A stretch of 64,000 nucleotides of DNA from Gnetum montanum (Eukaryota > Streptophyta > Gnetopsida > Gnetales > Gnetaceae), in assembly GCA_015680685.1 (NCBI GenBank), contig MNCI01027502.1:534086-598085 (forward strand), in the 5' to 3' direction. The notes below the pieces were generated by a model. It ran no database searches. It saw only the letters and a program-made list of their open reading frames with translations, and was not told the DNA's origin. A program made the translations under genes and the position numbers. Of the stretch, positions 36,647-47,262 are shown one piece after another. Every line of letters begins with the position of its first letter. Position 1 is the first letter of the stretch.

Positions 36647-36999
36647 NACCAATCCCTCAACAGTTTCATGTGGTATATGTTCATCTCGATGAATATGTAC
36701 CAAACTTTACCTTTATCCTCCACCAGGATGAACAACTACATTGGTGAGACTTAGAAGGTAACATAGTGTTACCTTTTGATTACTCTATCCTAGGCATGCT
36801 TCCTCGTGATCTCACACAAATTAGCATACAACAATTATAGGTAGAGTACATTATGCATGATCATGACTTGAGAGAGTACTGAACCACAGAGGCACAACAT
36901 CAAAGGGATTTGCAATAGGAGAGACATCATGAATCCATGAAGGGAAAGTTGTCGTAGAATGTCCCACATGTCCTAAGCGAAAATGAGAGTGGTGAACCT
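36307..36999. repeat. Perfect 340-bp inverted repeat bounded by single Ns
   Basis: 36307-36646 and 36660-36999 are reverse complements with no mismatch that I can see, separated by 13 bp that includes an N at 36647; another N follows at 37000. It replaces the 5' gag, primer site and about 320 bp of the 5' LTR of E. Most likely a contig-joining artefact. Confidence 0.85.
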
Positions 37000-37000
37000 N

Positions 37001-37517
37001 ATCCTAAACCAGTGCAACACTACTAGGATTACCAAGTGCTAATCATTACTGGGTTACCAAGTGTTACATGCATGCTCAAAGTGATCATACTGAGTGTGCT
37101 TACTTAGGAGAGTTATAGGGTGAGAGAGAGAGAGAGCATTAATTAACTAAGAAAAGCATTAAACAACTAAAAATAACATTAATTAATCTATTCTAAATGC
37201 TGCAAGGTTTATCACAAAGTTCGTCTTTATTGTTGTACATAAGGTGTGCTCAAGTACACAATGCTTGAATAAAGATCTGTTCACTTTATGACTCCTACTA
37301 TGAGCACACAAAAATAATTCTAACTCTAAGAGGGAGAAAAGACAAGAGTTTGGGTAAGAGACTAAAATTAACTATGCAAACCAAGTGTGCCCACCTCTTA
37401 TTTATAGGCAATGAGGCAGGATGTGATATTAGGTATCCAACATTGAATGGCAAGCTCTAATATTGCGAAGCCGATATCACGAATTCAATATCATGGCCTC
37501 GATATCACAATTCATCA
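37001..37517 (-). repeat. Element E 5' LTR, truncated
   Basis: Matches 12122-12635 of the left LTR, including the GA microsatellite, the TATA box region and the CATCA end, followed by TSD ATGGT at 37518-37522. The first 320 bp or so (plus-strand sense) is absent at the N-bounded junction. Confidence 0.9.
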
Positions 37518-37575
37518 ATGGTTAAGCCATGACCAAGAGGAAGAAGAGATTAAAAGACAAGGTAATGGAAAAAAT

Positions 37576-38673
37576 TGAGGATCATTGAACTTAGTAGGAC
37601 GGATGAATAAGTTCCCCAAATAAAATTATTTTACATGCAGCACACACCTATTTTAACATGGTTCCCCAACTTGGGTAGTCCACACTCAGAGGTAGTTCGC
37701 AAGCACACCTCTAGAATTTGTTCCTTCCAAATTATGGTTTGAAGGGTATCACACCCTATACAAACTCTAAGCTCCACTCTAGAGTGATTTGATGCTACAA
37801 ATCCACTCAACCCCATAAGGTCCTGACAAGCTTAGAATGTGATTTTAAGGATCAAACTACCTTTAAAACTTTGAGCCCACTCCGAAGTGTTATGCTACTA
37901 TACCAACACTCAATCCCATAAGATCTCAACAAGCTCAAGCATAATGCCTTCTTGCAAGAGGCACATCAACCCCACAGGGCAATAGAAAAGAAAAATAATT
38001 ACAAGGAATGAATGCAACTTATTTTTCTAATACTTTTTCTTGAGGTATAGCTCACTTTACAACATACAAATGATAGAATAATGAGGAGCAACAATGATTA
38101 TAATGATTGTCAATTGATTACACAATGATCGTATAAAAGCTTGTACTTTTCCCAATGAGAATGATGTCTTCTTATAACACCTATGTTTTCAAATTCATCT
38201 TGGAACTCATGCAATGCCTAGCTAAACGGTCATGCAAAACATCTTATTCATGGCTAAGATATCTTTCTGCATCTTGCCTCCATTCTGGGAAGACATCTTC
38301 ATCTAGTGAAAGATGCCTTTCTAGAACTAACCTTCATTCTGGAAAGACATCTTTTTTTGGTGAAAGACATATTTGTCTTATGAAAGAAGTTTTTTATTTT
38401 GTAAAGACATCTTCACCTATGCTACCTTCAATTCTACCAAGATGTCTATTATTCTTTTGAGATGTCTTTCTTCAACCTTTCTTTGCACTTGAATTCTTCG
38501 TTCCTTATTCATATGCTTATACTTCCACACACCTTCTTGTCTCAATCCAAGTTCTTAATGATATCTCTATGAAGTTCTTGTTCACACACAATTCTACCTT
38601 GTAAACACAACACCGCACAAACATCCTATATTCTCCATTTTTCTTAAGGTTTTGACATACTAAAAGGCCAACA
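37576..38673 (-). repeat. Ty1/copia 3' LTR
   Basis: Pairs with 51791-52889. Contains an array of AGACATCT/AGATGTCT motifs at about 38235-38470. The purine-rich stretch AATGGGAAGAT on the sense strand at 38674-38690 is the likely PPT. Confidence 0.92.
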
Positions 38674-38748
38674 ATCTTCCCATTTTTGGTAATGTCCAAA
38701 ACTTAAGAAAATAGATTAGTCTTGTCCTAATACATAATAATACATAAG

Positions 38749-39560
38749 TGATGAGTGGCAAGGTACCCTACACTCAACCATACGATTACAAGCATTTCAC
38801 GCATGATCTGGTCGAACTCCGCAGATGGACTAGTTATGGTATCTAGACAGTTATTCTTAGATTGCAGTTCACTGTCTTCCCATCTAGACTATTATTAACT
38901 TTTTCATGTATGGTTTAGTCCAGAGTGAGGTGTATGATGTGTTCCTATACTAATGCTACTCCTAGAGATAATGGAAAATAATATGAACTAAGCTAGGAAA
39001 GAGAAAGTGAAAGAGAATCTAACTAGCCTAAGTGCGATGAGCATCCATTCCTCAATCATCGATACACATCTTGGACCTCATGCATGACTACCACTGGGAT
39101 TACCAAGGCCATGGCCTAAGTATGCTACTAGGTTACCAGGTAGTCACACTTAAATGCTGGTGATCAAGTCGTACTCATTCCACGTTTAATCAAAGTTTAG
39201 GGTAAGAAGGTGTTAACTAAGAAAGTAGTAAATAACAATTAAATAAATAATTAAGCTAAGTGGATGTTGCAATGATGAATTAATCTCAATCTTTATTGTC
39301 AGTCATGTGCATGTCCAAGTATGTCACACTCGAATAAGGATGTCGTACAATTACAATCACCACACTGTAGGCATGCACTAGGAGAGAAGGGTTGAGAGGA
39401 AAACTGTTGTACCAAAAACTTAAACTTAGTAATTCTCAAAAACTAATAGACTCCTATCAAATCTATCTACCTCTTATTTATAGATGAGGATATAGGCTAC
39501 AATATCTTGTACATGATATCACGTATGCGATATTGCGGCCAAAAAAATGATAACTCATCA
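38749..39560 (-). repeat. Element C 3' LTR (812 bp)
   Basis: TGATGAGTGGCAAGG to CTCATCA. A decayed GATATC-type array is at 39490-39540. The PPT (sense GTGGGGGTA) adjoins at 39561. Confidence 0.92.
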
Positions 39561-39751
39561 TACCCCCACAACTAAATGAAAACTCGTCCTCGAGTTACAG
39601 TGAGAACAAGCTCCATTGATTACAAAGTGGATAGGTATGGGATTATTGATGGGTAATAATGGGCTCATTTCATAGTGTGGATTTAGAACAAAATTGAGAC
39701 ACAACACAAAGAATGTAAAAGAAAATCCTATAGCTAAAAAATTGATGGAAC

Positions 39752-42550
39752 TCATGTAGTTCCTAGTGGCGGTGGCTCCTCCATGGGTGCCTTTCCCTTG
39801 TCTTGTGCTCCAGGTCTTGGGACTTGATGGCATTGAAGTATGGCCTGGATTTTCTCTTCTTCGGTTTAGGGGCCTTGCACCATCCATGCTAATGTTTTGA
39901 TGTTTGATGGAGTCGACACCTTCCATGGGCAGGGTAGTTATGGAAACAATTGATTTTTTTTTTACATACAAAGCTGCAAACACCCGTCGTTCCTCCTCGT
40001 AGGCTCTGGCTTTATCTCTATATTCTTAAAAATCTACAAGTCATCGAGCCAAGTCTGTTGCAACACCTTTTTATCCCTAGTAGCTTCCTTTAACCACCTC
40101 AAGTTTAGAATTTGAAATCTCCAGTTTTTGCAATATCTTCTTGCGTTCTACAAATTTTGTTTCATATTTGATGTAGGTGGTGGATACCTGTTGCTCGAGC
40201 TCTACTCTCAGGCACCCTACCATTAACATGGCAAGGTTGGCATACCACAAGTTTTCCAATTCCATGTATTCTATAAGATCATAGATCTGCAGGTCTCGGT
40301 TCTTAACTTCCACCTAGTGGGCAAATGCATATGTGTCCAATATGGCCTGCCAGTCAGTGTGGTTAGCACTGATAGCATTGATGTGGGCCTTGGCCATATA
40401 GATCTCCTTCTCATTGATCTATTTATACATCCCCACCTAGTCTCGAAAGTGCTCCTTTAGCTTTTCTTGTCTTTTAGCCTCATTCTACCATGTGCTTATT
40501 TCAATAGCCGTCTTATGGCAGATGGCGTGTACCTCCTCCATTGAGAGGGTTCGATTTTCCCTGGCTAAACAGTTTATGTCCTGGTTGACCCAGATGAGCT
40601 ATTCTTGTAACTAATGAAAATGTTCTTTGAGAACATTCTTCTACTTTTCCATAGAGGTCAGCCAAAGATTGTCAGCAACAAGCTGCTTTTTTTCCTCTTG
40701 TAAGGCCTTGAGTGCCTTAGTATGTGCATAGGTTTGCACTTGTGCTGCAGAGGCATCCTAAACAACCTTCTTTTTTTCTTCTACCACCTTCTTATTCTCC
40801 ATCAGTAGTTTACTCAGTTGGTCAATTTTGAAAGTGTCCAACTCTTCTACAAGAACAAATTGTGAAGGATCCCGCTGTGCTACTTGTAGGGCCACAAGCC
40901 TTTCTTGCAATTTTTGCACCTCTACTTCAGCATGCTTGGCCCTCATCTCTATCAAGAACAGCTTCCCCTTGGTGGAAATGAGGTCTGATTGAATTACCAT
41001 AACATCCTGAGGGATGTCAAACAAGGATGTCATTACTTGTCATGTTTGTAGCAATCGATCAAGTACATCCTCATGTTTTGCAGGAGTCATTGAGATTCCG
41101 ACCAAATTTTGACCATCCCCTACTCCTGTAAGATCTATTGATGGCACAACAGGTACATTAAATAATTCCTTAATATGGTCTGTGACCACTTCTGTGGCTC
41201 CTGCTACATCTTGGTGCTGCATGACCACCACTATGTCCCCTTCACCAGTTTCTAATTGCACTTGAGAAGATGTAGCATTCCCTGAGATCTATTGTAACCA
41301 AGTGCTCTTCTCTCCTCCTGTATGGATGGACACTTCTCCCCTTGCATGATCCAAAGAAACCGTGGGTTGTATGGCATCATCAATGATGCGGAAGAGATTT
41401 GCATCATCACGACTTCCCCAACTGACTGTCTCAATAATGGCTCGAAGATGGCTCATCAATGGTCTGTACTCTTATGGCGGTGGCGGTGGTTGATCCTACT
41501 AGCCCATGCTAGGCCCTACTTCTTATTGTTGGTTGGGTCCTGTGCTTGGAAGTTGGCTGGGTCTTACAAGTTGAGTTGTAGTTAGCCCTGCCATTTGTTC
41601 CTTTTCTTGTTCTGGTCCCAACGTCTCACTAGTGATTTTCCTTGTAGATGGTGGCTTTAGCAGCTTAACATATGAAGCATTTTGGGCTTTTTGGAGGACA
41701 TCATTAGTGTATCCTCTGATACCAGCACATCTGCACAGCTTCCTGATAAGACAAGGGAAGGGCAACGTAAGCTTCCCTATCTTCCGTTCTTCAAACCACC
41801 TTAGGATCTTCGTAAAATATAGATGAGGTAGGTTAGCATTAACCTTCCCCATCAACACTGCACATCCTCTTGCCATATATGTTGAAATTCTTTTTAAGCC
41901 CTTTGTGGGAAAGAGATGATAAGTCCCTATTTTAAAGTAGATCCTCTCTTCCATCATCATCTCTCCCAACATCTTATCTTTCTTTCCATATGCCCTTTCC
42001 AACCAAACTCATCATGCATTAAGGTCTAAATGGGTAGACAACTGAGCAACCTTTGGCCCTATATTCAGAAGGTTTAATGCTTCTAAAATGGCCTGAATAG
42101 ATAAATCAATTGTCACACCACAAATATTAACCATGGTTCCTGTTCCCTGTTGTGCCAAAATTGGTATGTTTCCCCTAAGTACTAGGAACCACTTTCAGAG
42201 AGGATAGACCATAATGGGGCTCCTTTGAGATGGTCCCTAATGGCATTTGGATCAATCTCTAAAAAATATTCAAAATTTAATTCCACAATCACTATAGTGA
42301 AGATGGACCTTTCATGGATAACCTGAACACAATCTTGGGACAACCTGAGATGTTGTCCCTGTTCAGGCGCTACAGTAGCTCCTCCTTTTGCCTACCTTGA
42401 TTGTACAATAGAAGGGTCCTCTTGGTGAATGCTAAATGATTTTTCCTCCTACTCTGCATGTTTTCCAGTATGAACTTTTCCTTCACCTCTCCTAGGTCGT
42501 TTACTCCCACCTTGAGCAGGACCTTCATGTTGTCTGCGTTTTAGGGCCAT
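39752..42550 (-). pseudogene. Element C extra ORF: plant-transposon-domain plus coiled-coil protein
   Basis: Counterpart of the B extra ORF. It keeps the ATG (MALKRRQHEGPAQGG, 42548-42550) directly after AATTGCAG, which looks like a 3' splice site. The conserved domain is at 42330-41700 (GETYQFWHNRE, YHLFPTKGLKRISTY, LTLPFPCLIRKLCR), followed by a linker rich in Gln/Pro, then acidic/Lys-rich coiled-coil-like sequence (VEVQKLQERLVALQVAQRDPSQFV near 40900) and ENLWYANLAMLMVGCLR (near 40240). Stops and frameshifts are more common than in B (for example near 42460 and 42140). The longest open piece is 41523-42002 (159 codons). Function unknown. Confidence 0.7.
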
Positions 42551-43034
42551 CTGCAATTACACGAGACCAATCATAGTAAGGTTGTTTTCAAAGTTAGGTT
42601 TCACCTTATTTCTTACCTTAATGGAATTATTTTTATCTCTGTGTGATTTTAATTACATGTCCCTGAAAGATCATAATATTAAGTCCTTTTTTCTTAGGTG
42701 GTTTCCAAATCTATTTTTCCAATGTAACTAAGGGGATAAAATTATTTTAGGCACATTTATCCTTAATGTTATAACTAATTACCCTTGATAATGTCCTTTT
42801 GGTGATGAAAAATTCCAAAAAAATTTATGAGCTATTTGGCGTGTGCCCCTCCCCCATGACTAAGCTGAACACTACGAGTTCAAGTAGGTTCAGACAAAAT
42901 GAAAATCGAAGGACTAGCAAGTGAGATATAGGTATGAAAGCAAGGGACACACAATTCCAAGTTGTAGAGAGAATTTTGAAAAACTCCCCCACATGAATAG
43001 TTGAAAATGATGGCAAGTGGTGCGAGGGGTCACG

Positions 43035-43085
43035 TATATATAGGTTTTTGTGATGCTATATCACGTCGGCCGCGATATCGCGGCC
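43035..43085 (-). promoter_or_regulatory. Element C internal promoter-like module
   Basis: Minus-strand TATATATA (43035-43042) preceded by a perfect 18-bp palindrome GGCCGCGATATCGCGGCC (43068-43085), about 485 bp upstream of the extra ORF ATG. Confidence 0.6.
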
Positions 43086-43401
43086 TATCGATATTAAGGC
43101 ATGAGGGAATATACAAAATTTTGAAGATTTTTCTAAAATGAATGACTGAAACTAAGGACATGTGGACAAGTGTTAAAGGGTTCCAGGGTAATTTAACTAG
43201 TTCTGAAGGCACAAATAATTATGTATGGGTGGAATTGATCAATAAGGCCTCAGGTGGTAAGGGAGAGAAAAAGGTCATGTGATGGTTCATAGGAATGTTG
43301 GAATTCAGAGGGATAGTAATAAAGGAAAGAATATCATTAAAAATATGTTGAGGATAACAGATGGTATGTGGAAGATGTGTTATGAATGCAAATTACAAAA
43401 A

Positions 43402-43483
43402 TTACGCAAGTGGATCCTCCCCAAAGCAAGTTCCAACCTATAATGCCCTTGCGTAACCACACTTAAAAGTGTCCATGGGCACT
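43402..43483 (-). other. Conserved hairpin module, element C copy
   Basis: Outer stem TTACGCAAG (43402-43410) with CTTGCGTAA (43448-43456), which differs from B by a paired change; second hairpin AGTGTCCATGGGCACT (43468-43483). Confidence 0.65.
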
Positions 43484-43867
43484 CAAAGGGTTAAATGTAA
43501 TCCACACTAGTTCCAAAAAACACATACATGTAAGTATCACTAGGATGAGGTAGGAATTCTATGCTATACGAGACACGAGCTACAATTACATGAATAGCAA
43601 GATGAGACGAACTACAGAAGGGATTGTAGAGATTGGAACATGAGGTAACTAACCTAGGGCACAGTGAATTCTGCATGTTAAGCATGATTAATGTGTCATT
43701 AACCCATCATTCCAAGATCAGGACCAAGTCCATTCTTCTGATTAGTGACACTGCATTGTTTCATCCCATGATGAGCAACTATGAGAGTACCACAAAAACA
43801 AGGCATACGATCACTTGGCATTTTGTCCAAGGGAGGAGTGATTTTTGTTTTGTGGCACTTTCTCTTG

Positions 43868-44121
43868 NNNNNNNNNNNNNNNNNNNNNNNNNNNNNNNNN
43901 NNNNNNNNNNNNNNNNNNNNNNNNNNNNNNNNNNNNNNNNNNNNNNNNNNNNNNNNNNNNNNNNNNNNNNNNNNNNNNNNNNNNNNNNNNNNNNNNNNNN
44001 NNNNNNNNNNNNNNNNNNNNNNNNNNNNNNNNNNNNNNNNNNNNNNNNNNNNNNNNNNNNNNNNNNNNNNNNNNNNNNNNNNNNNNNNNNNNNNNNNNNN
44101 NNNNNNNNNNNNNNNNNNNNN
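43868..44121. other. Assembly gap (254 N)
   Basis: Run of N within the non-coding part of element C. Open frames reported across it are meaningless. Confidence 0.99.
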
Positions 44122-44319
44122 ACTTGATAACATAGAACATACCTCAACCAATGAGCCACATGAGTGTTTTACTCGTAGATGAGATTACTTGTAAAAAGAT
44201 AAAAAGATAAAAAGACAAAAAGATAAAAAGATAAAACAAGAAATTAAAAGATGAAACACTGGAAAATAAAAATTTTAAAATTAAAGAAAATGAAAAATAT
44301 TTATTAATCCTGCTTGTTA

Positions 44320-46304
44320 TTAAAATGGGGGATATCCCCCATAACTAATCCGTTGAGCATAGCAAGGATTAATAAATGAAAGATGAGGATCCTTGCATGT
44401 TGGAAACATTGAAACTTGGTCATACTTACCCCGTTGGGGTTCACACACTTGATTATAGTAAGCATAGTGGGGCAATTTATGAGATATGGTTCCGGGAAAA
44501 AGAGTTGACCCACTATGATACTTGGCACTGAAAGATGGTATGCAAGGATTAGGATGTCGCTCTTCATGGCTGTATTCATTGGGCCATATGGTTGTTGGAG
44601 TGTTACTTGGTGGCCTTGATAAAGTGACACGAGGCATTGGGTTCGAAGAGAAGGATGCACCAAAGTGTTGGACTTGTGCTAAGTTAGAGAATGCAGTGGC
44701 CTTAGAACTATGTTTTTCCTTCCTATGGTCATGTCTAAAGAAGGGATGTCTCTAACATTGAGGAGGTATCTCACTACTATTGGAAATATCCGCATAAGTA
44801 GCATTCGTCAATTGTTGCTATGGTGTAGACACTTCAGGAACAGTTGGTGGTGATGTAGAAGGAGGGAAAGGATGAGAACATTGAAAATTAGGAGAAGTGT
44901 AAGGCACACAAGGTAGTGGTTGTGCTGAGGACATGGGCTAATAGTACTAAGGAGAATCATAATGTGGCGAGATAGAGTATGTTGACCCAGTTGGAAAAAT
45001 AGGATGTTGGACTAGATAAGCATTTGGATTCGGATGATATGAAGGGTGTCTCCAGTCTAGGGATGGCTTCCCCCACTACTGGGATTTTTTCCACTGTGAT
45101 CGAACACAGTATCTCTATACAAACTCTAGGTGTAACGTGTTTCCCCAATGCTCACATAAATGTAACAAGATTGGGCATTGGCCCTTGGGGTGATCGTACA
45201 GGCAAATGTTGCATTCATACGTATGATCGGCAGTTGAGCTCTTATTTTCCTCATCCCTTCTTTCTGAATGTCTAATGATATTTTTTCCTACTTCTCAGGT
45301 TGTCAAAATTCTATCTCCAATAATATTGATATATTCTTCACACTTTTTATGTATCCATTCTAGCATCTTATTGATCTTTGCCTCAATTTCCTCTAATAAT
45401 TATTGTACTAGCAAAGATGGTTCTTCCTCCTTGAGATAGGTTGATTTCTCCTTTTTATGATTATGACCTCTATTAAGTTGCGATTTTGGTCCCATTGATG
45501 TTTTTTAACACTCACCCATCTAGCCATTTCTCCTTCTTCTTTTGCTACCTACTTAATAAGCTCTTGGAATTGATGGATTCATAGTTCGTATAGTTGTCCT
45601 TGGGCATACATCCCTGGGGTCTCTCTTGTTTCATCATGAAGCCCATCAATGATATGATACATTAGCCTTTCTTCAGAGAACTCATGGCCTAAATAGTTGT
45701 TTAATAGTGCATAATATCTTTCTAAGGCCATGTCCAAGGGTTCATGTTGTGCTTGTTTCCACTCTTGGATTTGTTTCCTCAAGGCCAAAACTCTTGCGTG
45801 GGTTTGATATCTTTCATTAAAGAGTTCTACCATTGTTGGCCAACGTCATATTGAATTAGGTTTTAATGATTTATACCATACTTTTGCTTGGCCAACAAGT
45901 GTCATAGGAAAGAGCTTGAGTTTTTGTCAACTGTTATCAACATTGTTCCATGCACAGGTATCGTAGAAGGCTTGTAAATGTTGTTGCGGATCTAAGTCAT
46001 AGCCTCCTGAGAAATTTGGAAAGTTTTTTAAATCGAGCCTGGGTAGGCGGCTCTCTTTACGATGCTTACAGGAGATTTGAACAACCTCTTGTATTTGCAT
46101 TAGGCTTGTAGTGGCCAGTAGGGGTTCATCGTCGTCGAGTAAGTTATGCTTTAATGCATTGGGACGATCTTGTCTTCGTTTATGTTTATAAGAAACCCCC
46201 ACCTCAGATTGTGTACTCCAATATTCATTGTCATATAATTTGTTGGCTCTCCAATGAACTTCCTCACTAGATGTGGCATTATCATAGTCTTGTAGGAGAG
46301 GCAT
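44320..46304 (-). pseudogene. Element C gag
   Basis: Same protein type as B gag. ATG at 46304 (MPLLQDYDNATSSEEVHW). The first 125 codons are open and include PRLDLKNFPNFSGGYDLDPQ. The gag domain continues at 45833-45579: NERYQTHARVLALRKQIQEW, HEPLDMALERYYALLNNYLG, MYHIIDGLHDETRETPG. A Cys/His box with YDHPKGQC is near 45185. The Pro-rich tail ends GGYPPF at 44320, overlapping the G/C palindrome. Several stops break the middle part. Confidence 0.82.
44325..44342 (-). other. Perfect 18-bp G/C palindrome at the gag 3' end
   Basis: ATGGGGGATATCCCCCAT, identical to 29751-29768 in element B. Flanked by an A-rich tract with AAAAGATAAAAAGAT-type repeats (44190-44290). Confidence 0.7.
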
Positions 46305-46426
46305 GATTGTGAAATTATGTGTGAATTTGTATGTGACTTTTTGTAATTATTTCTTCCTAAAAGATATATCGTTAATTCCTATATAGCAACCTTATATGAT
46401 ATAACTAATCTAGATAACTAGCACCA

Positions 46427-46445
46427 TCCCCAGCAATGTTGCTAA
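46427..46445 (-). promoter_or_regulatory. Element C primer-binding site, degenerate
   Basis: Sense TTAGCAACATTGCTGGGGA, aligned with the B site but with several changes, so it pairs poorly with tRNA-Asp. Confidence 0.7.
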
Positions 46446-47257
46446 TGATGAGTGGTGAGGTACCCCTACACTCAACCATACAAATACGAGCATTTCACGC
46501 ACGATCTGGTCAAACTCCATAGATGGACTAGTTATGGTATCTAGATAGTCATTCTTAGATCGTAGTTTGTTGTCTTTCCATATGGACTAGTGTTAACTTT
46601 GTCACGTATGATTTAGTCCAAAGTGAGGTGTATGATGTGTTCCTATACTAATGCTACTCCTGGAGATAATGGAAAATCATATGAACTAAGCTAGAAGAGA
46701 GAAAGTGAGAGAGAATCTAACTAGCCTAAGTGCAATGAGCATCTATTCCTCAATCATCTATACACATCTTGAACCTCGTGCATGACTACCACTAGGATTA
46801 CCAAGCGCATGGCCTAAGTATGCTACTGGGTTACCAAGTAGTCACACTTAAATGTCGTGATCAAGTCATACTCATTCCACTTTTAATAGGAGTTTAGGGT
46901 AAGAAGGTGTTAACTAAGAAAGTAGAAAATAACAATTAAATAAACAATTAAGCTAAGTGGATGCTACAATGATGAAGTAATCTCAATCTTTATTGCCGGT
47001 CATGTGCGTGTCCAAGTACGTCACACTCGAATAAGGATGTCGTACAATTACAATCACCACACTATGGGCATGCACTGAGAGAGAAGGGTTGAGAGGAAAA
47101 TTGTTGTATTAAAAACTTAAATCTAATAATTCTCAAAAACTAATAGACTCCTACCAGATTTGTCTACCTCTTATTTATAGATGAGGAGATAGGCTACGAC
47201 CTCAAGTATGCAATATCACGTATGCGATATCACAGCCAACAAAATGATAACTCATCG
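46446..47257 (-). repeat. Element C 5' LTR (812 bp)
   Basis: Same length as its partner. Starts TGATGAGTGGTGAGG, ends CTCATCG. Contains a minus-strand TATA box (TATTTATAG near 47173). Confidence 0.92.
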
Positions 47258-47262
47258 GTAAG

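Larger units (their letters stand above)
11797..37517 (-). mobile_element. Element E: Athila-like Ty3/gypsy retrotransposon with nested insertions
   Basis: Retrotransposon read on the minus strand: 5' LTR at the right (37001-37517, truncated), gag, protease, RT, RNase H, integrase, 3' non-coding region, 3' LTR at the left (11797-12635). Exact TSD ATGGT at 11792-11796 and 37518-37522. Gene order PR-RT-RH-IN marks Ty3/gypsy; the tRNA-Asp-type primer site kept in relatives A and B points to the Athila lineage. Elements A and B are later insertions; without them E is about 9.8 kb. Its own primer site, leader and 5' gag are missing where a 340-bp inverted repeat bounded by Ns sits. Stops and frameshifts throughout pol make it inactive. 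Confidence 0.9.
38749..47257 (-). mobile_element. Element C: relative of B inserted in the copia element
   Basis: LTRs 38749-39560 and 46446-47257, both 812 bp. TSD ATAAG (38744-38748) versus GTAAG (47258-47262); the right LTR ends CATCG instead of CATCA. Same order as B: gag (46304-44320), G/C palindrome, T-rich tract, hairpin module, internal promoter-like module, extra ORF (42550-39752), PPT, 3' LTR. A run of Ns (43868-44121) lies in its non-coding part. No pol genes. Confidence 0.88.

Noticed and set aside
43633-44182. Several long open frames in both strands around 43.6-44.2 kb
   Set aside because: They run through the 254-N gap and are artefacts.
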